Shown here one piece after another: positions 17,145 through 28,618 of a stretch of 64,000 bases of DNA. Each line of letters starts with the position of its first letter. Position 1 is the first letter of the stretch. Source of the DNA: Medicago truncatula (Eukaryota; Streptophyta; Magnoliopsida; Fabales; Fabaceae). The notes under the pieces are model-generated. The model saw only the letters and a program-made list of their open reading frames with translations, was not told where the DNA came from and searched no databases. Location of the stretch: assembly GCF_003473485.1 (NCBI RefSeq), contig NC_053042.1, positions 42,567,262 through 42,631,261 of the forward strand, in the 5' to 3' direction. The translations under genes and the position numbers were made by a program.

Positions 17145-17839
17145 GGCTTTGTTTGGGAGTTTGGAGGCGAGGGGAGTGGAGGGTTTTGAAAAAAAGGAAG
17201 GAGCAAGTGGAAAAAATAGAAGATATTGGGAGGAGAGGGCTTTGGAGGTTAATTTTTTACTCATAATAAAAAATCCCCCTCATTTGGGGGAACTTCAAAA
17301 TTTTATTGGGGGAGGGTTTTGGGAGGTTTTTGGAGGGTTTATATGAATTTTTCAATTTCAATCTATGTTGTTATAATATTCTTAAAATTAAAAGTATATT
17401 CATCATTAGTTTATCATTCTCTAAAAAACTGTTCTTTCAAAAAATGTGATTTTTTTGTCAATTTTTCTATATATTTCCAACCCACCAAAGTTCTCCCCTC
17501 CCTTCCCCTCCAAACTCCCAAACAAAGCCTTCGACTTTGTTTGCGAGTTTGGAGCGGAGGGGAAGTGAAAGCTTTGAAAGGTGGAAAATATGAGGGAAAA
17601 TGAAGAAATCTTTCAAATTTTTTAAAAGAACAGTTTTTGATTTTTATGATAAATTAATGCAGCTATATTTTTAGTTTTAGAAATAAAATAACAACACAGA
17701 TTAAATTTGAAGAATTCATATAAACCTTCCAAAACCCCCCAAAACCCTCTTCACCCATTGTCCTCTATTTCTTCCACTTGCTCATTCCTTTTTTCTCAAG
17801 TCTTCCCTTTCCTTCTCCTCTAAACTCGCAAACAAAGCC
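17145..17839. mobile_element. Two adjacent Harbinger-like MITEs sharing one target site
   Basis: MITE 1 (17145-17529) has ends GGCTTTGTTTGGGAGTTTGG and its complement. MITE 2 (about 17532-17839) has ends GACTTTGTTTGCGAGTTTGG and its complement. TTA occurs on both outer borders (17142-17144 and 17840-17842), and TTC stands between the two. The pattern fits PIF/Harbinger-type TTA duplications, with the second MITE inserted at the border of the first. Non-coding. Confidence 0.75.
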
Positions 17840-18260
17840 TTAGAATTCAAGTCAGCGAGGTCTCGAAATTATTTAAGGTTTATCTCCATGTGTAAATGCT
17901 TCTGCAGTGGGTTGTTCAATGGCGTAAATGTCGGGTGACCGTTTGATTGTGTAGAGGGCTCAAATTGGCTCAAAGTACCTTATTGGGTGTTTCAGAGCTC
18001 TTTACCAGTACATGTGATATGTGAGTGAGTTTATACGCCTCATTGGGTTTTAGCTTTGTGAGTGGACTATAGATCCGAGGATTAGGTGTTGGCCTAATTT
18101 GGAACAAGAGGGTTTGCAATTTTATCCTTGTATAAATTACAATTGTAGTTGAGAGGTTTTGTATTTTTTTATGTGCAAAATTCGTATGAGAAGATTTGCA
18201 ATTTTGTCTTTGTAAAGATTGCAGATTGAATAATAAAATATTTGTTGTGAGATTGTTTGT
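17840..18260. other. Unassigned sequence between MITEs and the mini LTR element
   Basis: Moderate-GC sequence with no gene I recognise; the last 50 bases contain a short direct repeat of TGTTGTGAGATTGTT next to the 5' LTR. Confidence 0.35.
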
Positions 18261-18870
18261 TGTGAGATTGTTGATGTAGGTATAAAGTGCCAGACCACAT
18301 TCAAGTTCTGAATTGTATCTTGTATTTCTTTTTGGCTTTTGTGGGTGTGCTTCCTCTAATGTATTGTATATATTGATTTTGTTGCTTTCCCAACAACTAG
18401 TATCAAAGTTGAGGTTTCAAGCTTCTTCAAAAAAAAAAGTTTAGGTTTCGATCAATGGAGAAAGAGAAGAAGTTTACTGTGTTGTGTTATTCATTTGAAG
18501 AGAGGTTATAGTTCTAATATTAATATTTTTAAATATACTTGTTATTATGGCTACACATTGAAGTTGGATATTCCTTTGTTTGATGGAAGAATGAATTTCT
18601 CCTTATGACAATACACAAATATAAAATTCATGAAGGATTTGCGAAACTTAAAAGAGAAGACAAAAAGTTGAACAATACTCATTCTTCAAACGTGAAGAAG
18701 ATAAAGTGAAGAAGACATACAAGTCTTTGGATGAAGGGAGGATTGTGAGATTATGGACATAGGTATAAAGTGTCAAAACACAATTTATTTGTGATTGTGT
18801 TTTTTAATTTCTTTTTCTTTTATGTTAGTGTGCTGCTAGTGTAGATATTCCTTTTGTTGCTTTCCCAACA
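18261..18870 (+). mobile_element. Miniature copia-like LTR element (TRIM-type or internally deleted)
   Basis: Direct terminal repeats at 18261-18395 and 18744-18870 start TGTGAGATT and end TTGCTTTCCCAACA. A primer-binding-like stretch follows the first (TAGTATCAAAG, a decayed form of the initiator-Met TGGTATCAGAGC). A purine tract GAAGGGAGGA precedes the second. The short interior has a decayed Gag-like phrase (DIPLFDGRMNFSL, then a stop where Trp is expected near 18606), as in Ty1/copia Gag. No target duplication is visible. Confidence 0.7.
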
Positions 18871-21504
18871 CCTATAAATTTCAATTAGCATTTAGCTTCC
18901 CATGATGCCTAGTTATGAAAATCGCTTACAACATATTGAAATATTTTAACCACATTTCCTCTTTTGGTTACAAATAACTCGTACATAATATGAAATTATA
19001 GGGCGCATATGTTATAGATTCCTTTTGAAAAAAGAAATCAAATTCTTTATCTAAAAAATTATTTGTTTGGAGTTTTCATTAAATTGTTATAATTTATATT
19101 TTAAAAATTACAACATCCCTTCATTATATTCGAGGCTAAGGAGCTAAAGAGTATGCAAGCTCTTGAGTTTGACATAAGTTCAACCTCTACCTAATGCACT
19201 AATGTTACGAACCTCCAATCTATAACATTGAGTTTTCGAAGTATTATCCGCTTTGGGTTTTATGTGAACTCTTCACGGTTTTGTCTTTTGTAAAAGAGGA
19301 ATAACAAGTGTGTTGTTTATAAACTACTCTTAAACTCGATTTTCAAGCAATGTAAGATTTTTTGGTGTATTATACATATATTGCAAACTGTATTTAGGTA
19401 AAAGAAAATCTGTATTGTTCTACTTGATCTCCTGTAGCTCAATGTGTATCAAAGCACAGGAGATAAAGACAAAATTTCTATCTCCTGCTCGGATAACATC
19501 AATGGAAGGTACATGAGAAATTGTGAATGTCAACGCAAAATAATGAAAAATGAGCGGTTACGTTTGTGCCGACCACGGTTTGAAGTATCTGTCAAACAAT
19601 GCGCATGGGTGATGCTTGCTGCTGGAGCTGGCAATTCGATATGGTCTTATGAATTTGGATGGCTAATTAAAGGAAAACACAATACCTCTCATGTGGGCAT
19701 AATTGACTAGCCAATGACCCCATGCTTCTTTAAATACAAACATTGAAGGAATATTAATGCTTCTTGAGTAATCCTTGCTTTTCTCTTGAAAGGGAGTCAT
19801 CCTTGTTAAGAGTCTATGAGACATGTGCAAGGACTTATGGAGGAGCCCACAACACTAAGCTCTGCAGCGAGATAATTGATTTTGGTTAAAAATAAATTTG
19901 ATTAAAAGTGATTTATGTTTGCATACATTATTTAAAAGTGAGTTGAACTATAAATTTGTGTGTGAAAATCAATTCTTGATTTAGAAGTTACAAATCATAA
20001 CTTCAAGTATAATCAATTAAGGAGGCATAACCAATTCTACCTTTTAGAAATAATCTCAAAACTGTCATATATTTAGGGATGAGATAATAAATGGTTAAGG
20101 TAATATAGGTAAAATATAAATAATAGTATCATAAGTAATGATATTATTAGTTGTTTTGATACATGTGAAAAACGACAAAAGGACACTTAAAAATTAACAA
20201 CTGGAATAACATACTAATGTTGACCGTTTAGAAAAAAAATCATATGACTAAGAGCAACCACAAAAGTTAGTTTGAACATCATATCTTAACCTAAAATCTA
20301 AGATATTAACTATATCAACCTTCTCACATATGTTGTTCAATCTTACTCTTCCATCCAATATGTTATTTCCAACTCACACATCAACATTCTCTCTCAAGTA
20401 TTAGACTATCCACATGCATTCATGATCCATCGTCAAGAACTCCTCCCACACACCTTCACTAGACTATCATACTTCAGTTCGGACTTCTAGGGGAGTCAGA
20501 AAAATATTGAGGTAAATAATCACATTATACTAAGAGCAACTAGACAAGTGAGTGTGGACACCATAAATTCATACAAAATCATAGGGTGTGTTCGGCAGTT
20601 TAAGAAAGGAAGGAATGGATTTGAATAAAAAGGAACGATGAAGTGGAAAGAATTAAGTCTTTAATAAGGGAGGGCTTTGAAGTGTTTATTTTTCTTTATA
20701 TTCTAGAATTCTCCTACTTGGGAGGAATTGAAAAATTTCTTTAGAGGAGGATTTTGGAGGGTTTTAGAGATTTAGGATAAATTCTTGAAATCCAATTTAA
20801 TTTGTTAGAATATCCCCAATATTAAAAATATATTAATCACAATTATTCATTTATCATTTTCTTAACTTAATTTTTCCTTATGTTCTTTGTTAGACTCTTG
20901 CTTTTCTCTCTTCTTTGAATTGTATCTTGGATCTTTGATATATTCCTAAACACTACTTATGCTGATTGACGTTTATTGTGCTAATATATTTCATTTTAGC
21001 CTCTTAAAAAAAACTTCCCTAATTAATAAGTGTCCTAACATGTCCCAAAAATTATAGGAAAATCTATGAGAAGATATGGTGTATTTCATTGACTTTTATT
21101 AAATTGTTATTATATTTGTATTGTATTAATGGTCAGATGAGAAAATGGTCCAACACGGGTATATATGCCCATGCTAATATAGACCATGCACACCATAACG
21201 TAAAGACCATAACCCATGAAAATAGATTGACGAAGGATCGTGGATTTTGCCTCCAGTTTTCCCATTCCTCTTGGTGTTCCTGCTGCTTGAATTTACAAGG
21301 GTTATGTACCATAATTAAATCACCTTATGCATCCATCCCATGATCAATTTATCCTCATAATAATATAGTAGTATAGTAGTAATTATGTTCATCATTTCTA
21401 TCTAGTTTCTTTGATATTCGTGCCACAATGTATCTAATTATGGGGCACGAAGTGTGAATTAATATTCGTCCATATGCATGAAGAATGGATGTTATAGGCT
21501 TTAA
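18871..21504. other. Intergenic DNA with dispersed repeat fragments
   Basis: Holds one decayed copy of a legume-type dispersed repeat at about 20240-20400 (GAGCAACCACAAAAGTTAGT ... CCAACTCACACATCAACATTC), the same family as at 26035-26830. A half-decayed MITE related to 17145 lies at about 20585-20790. An open frame at 19444-19710 matches nothing I know. No gene is supported. Confidence 0.45.
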
Positions 21505-22561
21505 GGTACCGTTTGACCCGGTTTTTTTTCAGTTTTTCTACGTTTTTAAGGAGAAATTAGGCCAAACACAATATCAGTAAATTACCTTCGAAAAAAAGTA
21601 CCTTTTTTAGATTGCATAAAATTGAATGGAATGAGCTTTAACCAAAAGTTGTTGAATGCTACTTCAAAAAACTATTTCTCCCCAATTTATTTCACAAACA
21701 CCTCTCTTCAACTCCCGCCGGCAACCTTGTTTTATTTTTTCAATTAATATGCTTTTTTCTTCCATTTTTTTTTTTTAACCGGTCAATTTAATTTTTTAAT
21801 GAGGTTCCATTTAAGTTTATTATCTATTTTTTTAAGGAATTTTATTATCTTTTTATCACTTATATATTAATTTCAATATCTTTTGATCATCACAACCTCG
21901 CAAATATTTGTATTCACGCTGTCAATGAATGACACCGAATATTTTTATTCCATTTCTTCAACCACGGAAATACACACGCACGTTAGCGTTTAGAGTAATA
22001 CTTTATGTTTCTCTTTCTGTTTTTTTTGTTATGCTAATGCGTATAATTTTTGTTAGTGTTGTGTAATTCGTATAATTATTTTTATAAAATTTTGATTTTA
22101 ATTAAAAGTACAAGTGTAGTTGCCTAAAAAAACTATACTTATATATAATTTACACATTTGTATTGTAACAAACTATGCATATCTTTTTCTTATTAAAAAA
22201 ATTAAACATATCTTTTTCAATGACACCAACAATGTAACAAATATAATATTATATAATATAAATTATTATTTTTTTGACAAACACTAAAAATATGGTATTC
22301 TTATAACAAAATTTGTTATAGAGTATAATTGGAAAAGATATTGTACAAATTTGTATTCATGTTACACAAAATAAACGTCATTGAGTAAATATAGTATTGG
22401 TAAAAATATATCTTCTATATTTTAAACATTTTTTACCTTCAAAAAATATTTTAGACATTTTTTTATTTATAATGTTAATTCATAATGAATTCAAAGTTTT
22501 TTTATTTATAGACAATGCATAAATATATGCAAGGTTCCGGGTTCGAACCCCAGACACCACC

Positions 22562-24604
22562 TGTAACGCCCGTTTCGAATTATTTAATTATTTAATTGAG
22601 TCTAGAGTTATTTTAGATGATTTTTATGATTGAGGTGGTTTATATGATTTTTATGAGGAGTTGTGACTTATTTTATTGTTTAATAAAATAAGATTTGAAA
22701 ATAAAATAAATATTGAGTTTAGGGGCTGTTTTGATATTTTAGAGAGTTTTGGGAGAGAAAGAGAGATAAGATAAGATAATTGGAGGAGGTATAAAAGGGA
22801 AACCTTGTTTTAGAAAAAACATTGTACGTACGATCAGTTTTTGGAAAAAGGGAGAAAAAGCCAAGAGAAGGGAGAAGACCTAGAGGGACTGCGATTTTCA
22901 TCATACAAGGTAAGGGTGAGACTAACTTTGCAATTTTATTGAGTCTATGAATCAATGGTTACATTTAACATGAATTAGGATGAGTTTAAGAAGAATCGAA
23001 AATTAGGTCAAATTGAGTGAATTGATGATTAAACGGTGAAAAGTTGTTAGATTGATGTAGAAACTGTTTCTAGACCTTAGATAATGTATATGATGAATTC
23101 TGGAATCAACGTTAGGCTTAAAACCATGAGAAAAGATGAATTTTCGTAAAAAATGCACTTCTGCCCGAGCCTACACTAATCGCTCGCCCTCGCGAACGAT
23201 GATCCTCGCCTCGCGAGTGATGAAGTTCATCGCTCGCCACACGAACCATTTTCCCTCGCCTCACGAGTTGCACGTCGCAGCTCGCCACAGCGAACAGATG
23301 AACTCACCTAGCGAGCTAGACCAGAGAGCATGCAAGATTTCATATTTTTGACTTTTGAGTTGAACTTTAGATGTCTTTGAGTGCCTGAACATGTCTAATA
23401 ATGATTAGGAAAGAATGTAGGATGTGATTGAACCTGGAATTGAACTTGTGGGATTCTGACCTGAACTCGCCACGGCGAGTAGAGGCTCTCGCCTCGCGAG
23501 TGACCTAGAAACAGAGTGACTTGTTAGATTTTGCGACCTTTGTTGTACGAGTTGTCGGAAGTTGAACCCTTGGGTAGGATTAAGACTTAATAATGAGATT
23601 AACTATAATTTGTGAAGCTGAATAAGATATGTTGTTGTTGATTACGATGTGTTATAATGTTTATGCATTACTTGAAGAATAATTGTATATATAATATGTT
23701 GATGAATTGAATTTGATATAATTATGTCTTGCTGTTGCACACTGCCTATGTTGCTGTTTGTTATTTAACTAAGCTGCATGAGTCGTCTAAGATGTTGAAG
23801 ATGATGATGTTCCAAATTATTGGACTAATATAAGAGGTTGTCGAATTAAGTTGTTTAAGAGGTCGAGTCCATGCATAAGCATTCATAGTTGGGGGCTTGA
23901 TGCCCTGGAGCTTTGTACTCACCACGTTGGAGCATTAACTCAAAATTAGCGATGGGGGCTTGATGCCCTGGAAGTATATTAATACTCAAATAGCGATGGG
24001 GGCTTGATGCCCTGTATTGGTACCACATGCATATAAGAGGTCTAAGTTGCATAGTTGCATTTGTCGAGTCGATGATGATAAAATGATTAAGTTGAGATTA
24101 TTATGAAGTGATTTGTGATATATTATTATCAATGCTGATTAATAAGATGTTTTATGTTGTTAAATATAATTGTTGAATTATATGCTTAATATTATTGTTT
24201 TGTGAAATCTCATCCCTTCTGCTTGGAAATGTTGCTCTTCGTATGAGTAACTTTCATGTAATCCAGAGTAGGTTGTTGTTTGTGCTGTCGTGAGTGGCCT
24301 TGCCTCACTGAGTCTTAGGTTGCTCTGATACGTAACGAGAGGGGATCTTAGTGGATATTTCTCTTTCCTTTACGTACATGATATGTCTTGATGTTACTTA
24401 ACTGAACTTATGATGTGTTTTGATGAGGCATGCATGCCAAGACAATTTATGAAGTTGAATTTAATTCCGCTGCTTTATGTTGAAGCTTATGCTGCAGGAT
24501 ATTTATCTATTTTTGAGATTCTAAGAAGTGTGATATCCCGTTATATGTTGTTTACTCTGATTATATGTTTGAAATTTTTAAGTTGGGGAAAACGGGGTCT
24601 TACA
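22562..24604. mobile_element. Solo LTR, 2043 bases, with 5-base target duplication
   Basis: Begins TGTAACGCCCGTTT and ends AACGGGGTCTTACA, so the ends are TG...CA with inverted complementarity. It is flanked by CCACC on both sides (22557-22561 and 24605-24609), a perfect 5-base duplication. No gag-pol sequence is present, so an LTR-LTR recombination product is the simplest reading. The long LTR suggests a Ty3/gypsy-type element, by analogy only. It contains a GC-richer block (23160-23510) with many CTCGCC and GCGAG words and three copies of GGGGGCTTGATGCCCTG at about 23891-24014. Confidence 0.9.
23891..24014 (+). repeat. Threefold repeat inside the solo LTR
   Basis: GGGGGCTTGATGCCCTG occurs three times at intervals of about 55-65 bases, each followed by diverged spacer. 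GGGGGCTTGATGCCC can fold weakly on itself. Its role in the LTR is unknown. Confidence 0.8.
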
Positions 24605-24795
24605 CCACCAAAAAATAATAAATTCAAAGTTTTGTATAATATTTTGCCAAACAGCTTTTAACTCAAAAATAACTTTAGAACTAAAAAAAAATAAAGAAAC
24701 CAAACAGCTTTAGCCTTTTTCTTAAAGAGCTTTATTTTAACTTTGTTTTAAAGTAGCTTTTAGACCAAAAAAAAGTCTGGCCAAACGGTACCTAA

Positions 24796-26034
24796 GTATA
24801 TATGAGTAGAAGAACTTGTCCCAAGTTTTGAAGTAGATATACTGAATCTATTGTAATTAATGAATGTTATTGAGTTGATTAGCATATATGAATTCTCCTA
24901 AGATTTTAAACAAGTATTATACTGAAAAGTTCTATTCATATATATACTTAATAACGACTACTAGGTTGTTTCTTGGGTGAAAAGTCATATACCTACCTCT
25001 TGGGTGAAATCTTTTTTTCATATACCTCTTGGGTGAAAACTAGGTTGTTTCTACTTAATGAATCGACTATGATTTATTAAATTTGAAAAGGTAAATAAAA
25101 TCAATCAAAGTGTTTTAAATAACTGAAAATAAAGTAGATAATTAACTATTAACCCTTTTTGAATTTTTAGAAGAAATTACCTACATGAGAAAAACAAATA
25201 GGAATCGAATCCTTTCATTGTCCCCGTTTTTTGACGCACTTGTTCTCCTATGCAACTAGTTACACTCAATCACGTCATAAAAAAATATTACTAATCAACG
25301 AAAACAGCGTGTGTTTTGATTAGAGTCTTGTTAATCCATGCCCTCAGACAACAGTTAAAGAAACCAATAAAAAAGTTTTTAATTAAAAAGACATTTTTTT
25401 TTTACTTTTAAAGGATTGATTGCACAACTTCTAATATAATACTTACTGTATTCGCTTCTTTATTCAGTGCTCTCAAACATTTCCCTTTTGATTTTATGGA
25501 AATCAAAATGTGGACTTTTTTTTAAGGGGAAATCACAATGTGGACTTGTGAATGGGTTACAAACTCCAATTAGTTGCTTCATAAAGTCACGGTGAAAATG
25601 TTATTGGAACATGATAATAACCATGCCAACACGCTTCCAAACGAAGGCTGGGTTCAATTCACTTACTCATAAATCCTTTGTTGAAATAACGTTTGTCATT
25701 GTCTTAGGTTATTCATGATTTGATTAAGCATAAAAAATAATTTATTAGTAGTCAAATACACTTGCAAAATTTTGTTCCTATAATTACCATAGTCTATAAT
25801 CATCATGTTAATAAATCTCAAATCTAATCCTACGCCCAACTATCCAATCGCAAGGTAGATCCCACAATTTTGTTTGGGTGTTTTTTTTTTTGTTTGTTTT
25901 TGTTTTTTGAGGGATTTGTTTGGGTGTTAGAGAGTGCTAGATGCTTCTTATTGGAAAAAAAACAGTTTCGAAATTGAAAATAAATAAGGTTCGAAAATAG
26001 TTTATAAGTGATGGGACTTCAACGGAAAAATATT
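24796..26034. other. Intergenic DNA without a gene
   Basis: AT-rich, with a short direct repeat of CTTGGGTGAAA near 24970-25040 and poly-T tracts. I see no gene or complete element. Confidence 0.45.
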
Positions 26035-26450
26035 AGGTTGGATCATCATATTGAGTTACAAGCAACCAATTCATCTTCATTCAAAACTTTAAGTCATTAT
26101 GTATATGAATATTCTCACTTATATGTTATTCAATGTCTCATTTTTCATTGAATGTGAAACTTTTAACTCACAATACATCAACATTCTCCAACTCAAGTGT
26201 GGCACGTTCTTGATCTAACACTAGGAGCCACTTTTGCTCCAACAAGTCGAATCGAAGATACTATTGATGGTACTTTTAAGGGGACAATATTGTGTTGGAT
26301 TATCACATTGAGTTAAGAGCAACCACACAAGTGAGGTTGAACATCACATCTACATCAAAAATCTTAATGCATTAAGTATATGAATCTTCTCGTTTACGTA
26401 TTCAACATCTCTTCGTTCCTCCAACATGAGACTTTTTAACTCACACTTGA
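26035..26450 (+). mobile_element. Small LTR-like pair of a dispersed legume repeat
   Basis: Two diverged direct repeats (about 26035-26170 and 26292-26448) share TTGGATYATCAYATTGAGTT at the start and TTTTAACTCACA at the end. They are separated by about 120 bases ending in a purine-rich AAGGGGACA tract just before the second repeat. This resembles a TRIM-like LTR element. No primer-binding site or target duplication is clear. Confidence 0.45.
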
Positions 26451-26609
26451 TAGATCAACGATAAAAAATGACAAACATCACCTTATAATGCCTTAGACAC
26501 TAAAAATCTATTACTAGATCTCATTTGGATCTCTTCAGATTTTTGGTGATCTATATGTACATTAATCCATAACAGTTTTTTTAGTCTTTGTAGTCTTTGA
26601 TATGTAGAA

Positions 26610-26830
26610 CAACTTCAACGGTGGTAGGTGAAGCTGTTGGGTTACTGGGGGAGCTCGGGGGACATTATATACCGAGGCTAGAACAACCGCACAAGCAAGA
26701 GAGACACTACACTCTTACCCAAAACCTTAAGGTTATGGGTTTATGGATCCTCTTACTTATAATGTGTTCAACCTTTACTCTTTTATTCGATGTGGGACGT
26801 ATAACTCACACTTGTAAACAACAATATAAA
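26610..26830 (+). repeat. Further copy of the same dispersed repeat
   Basis: Shares AACCGCACAAGCAAGAGAG, CCTTAAGGTTATGGG and GATGTGGGAC...TAACTCACACTTGT with the repeats at 20240 and 26035. The open frame across it is a by-product, not a gene. Confidence 0.55.
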
Positions 26831-28618
26831 CAATTTATTGGTGAAAAACCCCATGCTTGTTGTAGTTTGGTCTCAACCTCAAATGTTAGATATTTTGTGT
26901 GCGTGTATTTAGATAGTCAATGGTATAACGCAGAATTTTGTATAACCCAATGTCTTCACAATTATTGTAAGAAATTCCAAAATATCCTTTATCCCTTTTA
27001 AATAGTATTATTTTCTTCAAAAACTCAGATTTTTCTTTTGTTTTCTAAAATACCAAGTTTTGTTAATTAGGTGTCTGAAGCAAAAAATTATCTCGGACAA
27101 TTTAAAAGTTGAGCTTTAACACCAAAATTTCAAAAAGCTCAATCTAAATTGTTTGAAACGACATTTTATAGTAAAAATATTTAGCCACGGTTATAACCTT
27201 GGTAATTTGCAAAAAAAAAAAAAAGAAAACACAATTTTTCTGAAAAACTTATTTAAATTCCTGAATATAAATATGTTACGAGAAACTCAAATGTATAGCT
27301 ATCCAAAAACATATATTTACAGCAAAAATGGAGAAAGGAGGTGACAAATTGGAGGAGGATAAAATTTGAATTTTTGAAAAATACCGGGGTGGGAGATAAG
27401 TTGTGGAGGCATAAAAAAATTCTAACAAATACGCATAAGTGTTGGATTACCCTTGAAAATGAACCAAGGGTTGAATCTCGAAAATTGCTGTTGACACATC
27501 ACTTCATAGATGAAATTGAACTTCAGCAATTAACTACCGCCAGTAAACTTCCACGGGCATTTGAGTAATTTACTGGTATTTTTCAGTCAAAGGTGATGTG
27601 TCAACAGCAATTTTCTTGAATCTCCACATACGTGGGCTTTTCAACCAAAAAGAACAAATGTGGGCTTTGCATTTTTTGGTTGTAACTTCTGTTAGTAGTT
27701 TGATTTGTCCACCCATTGCTTAATCGAGGTAGTCAACTAGGTATAATGTGATATTTGAACAATTAAAATTTGACGATTATTGGAACATAGTATAAAAGTA
27801 CACCTAAAACAAGTGTTACTTTAATTAAAGAAAAGAAAAATTATTATTAAAATGATAACAGTATAAAAATACGGTGTCAAACAATTTTTAGGTTGTCAAA
27901 ATAACTTTTCCTTAAAAGAAAAGCGTCAAAATCCGTATAAAAATACGGTGTCGAACAACTTTTAGGTTTTTCCTTTAAAAAAAAGCGTTAAAATAACTTT
28001 TCTCATACTAATTATTCTCTGACATGCACATGGAATAATTTCTGAAGAATTTTACACAGTAAATTGATGGATTCAACAAAGCATTTTCAAATGCCAAAAA
28101 CAATCCATCTAAAAAATAATGGCCGCAAAAAAGCAGAACTTCTGCATTATGGATTTATATTTTATGGTATTCTACAAATCATAGTATCCTAATGTTGTTT
28201 GAACTAGCCTATTTTGTATTAAAAGTCTTAACTAAATAAATTTTTAGAAAAATTACTTAGAACATGCACACTCCTTGGGAAAAAAAATGTCACTAATTGA
28301 AATTTAAAAATAAAAATAAACTACCTAAAAATTAATCAGAACTATAAACATGCAATCCTTAAGAGAAATCAGCAATGTCATCATCATCACCACCAAGGTG
28401 GATCAAAAACAAAAAACTGACCTCAACATGTTCAGTTGGAAAAGACAACAATGAACAATCTAATCAGAAGTCCTTTTTTTAAAAACATTGCCAAAATTAC
28501 CAAACAAGTCACTGTACAAGCAAACTAACTGAAATTCCTAATGGCTGTACAAAAGCACATACAAATCAAACTAATGAAAAATATCCTAAACTCACACTGT
28601 GAACGAAGGAAAGAATCT
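26831..28618. other. Intergenic DNA downstream of the membrane-protein gene
   Basis: Contains the MITE at 27480 and a two-copy direct repeat around 27860-27995 (units with AAAAATACGGTGTC and AACAACTTTTAGG). The stretch 28360-28618 probably includes the 3' untranslated region of the minus-strand gene that ends at 28619. No other gene is seen. Confidence 0.45.
27480..27615. mobile_element. 136-base MITE with perfect 9-base target duplication
   Basis: Perfect 23-base terminal inverted repeats starting GAAAATTGCTGTTGACACAT. The 9-base sequence TTGAATCTC is duplicated exactly at 27471-27479 and 27616-27624. Perfect repeats and a 9-base duplication point to a Mutator-type MITE that moved recently. 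Confidence 0.9.

Larger units (their letters stand above)
21505..24792. mobile_element. Harbinger-like TIR element hosting a solo LTR
   Basis: Ends are GGTACCGTTTGACC and GGCCAAACGGTACC, flanked by TAA on both sides (21502-21504 and 24793-24795). The subterminal right part (24610-24792) resembles the right part of the element ending at 58169 (runs such as GTTTGGCAAAATATT and TTTTTTTTRGGTCTAAA on the minus strand), so the two belong to one family. Without the 2043-base solo LTR the element is about 1.2 kb and has no coding capacity. Confidence 0.75.

Noticed and set aside
19444..19710. 88-codon plus-strand open frame with a tRNA-like start (GTAGCTCAATGTG)
   Set aside because: No recognisable protein family, no B box or acceptor-stem pairing for a tRNA, and no supporting promoter or splice context.
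23136..23351. Open frame across the CTCGCC/GCGAG-rich block
   Set aside because: It lies within the solo LTR and is a by-product of repeated short words.
26597..27001. 134-codon plus-strand open frame
   Set aside because: It runs through a dispersed repeat copy (26610-26830) and has no protein similarity I recognise.
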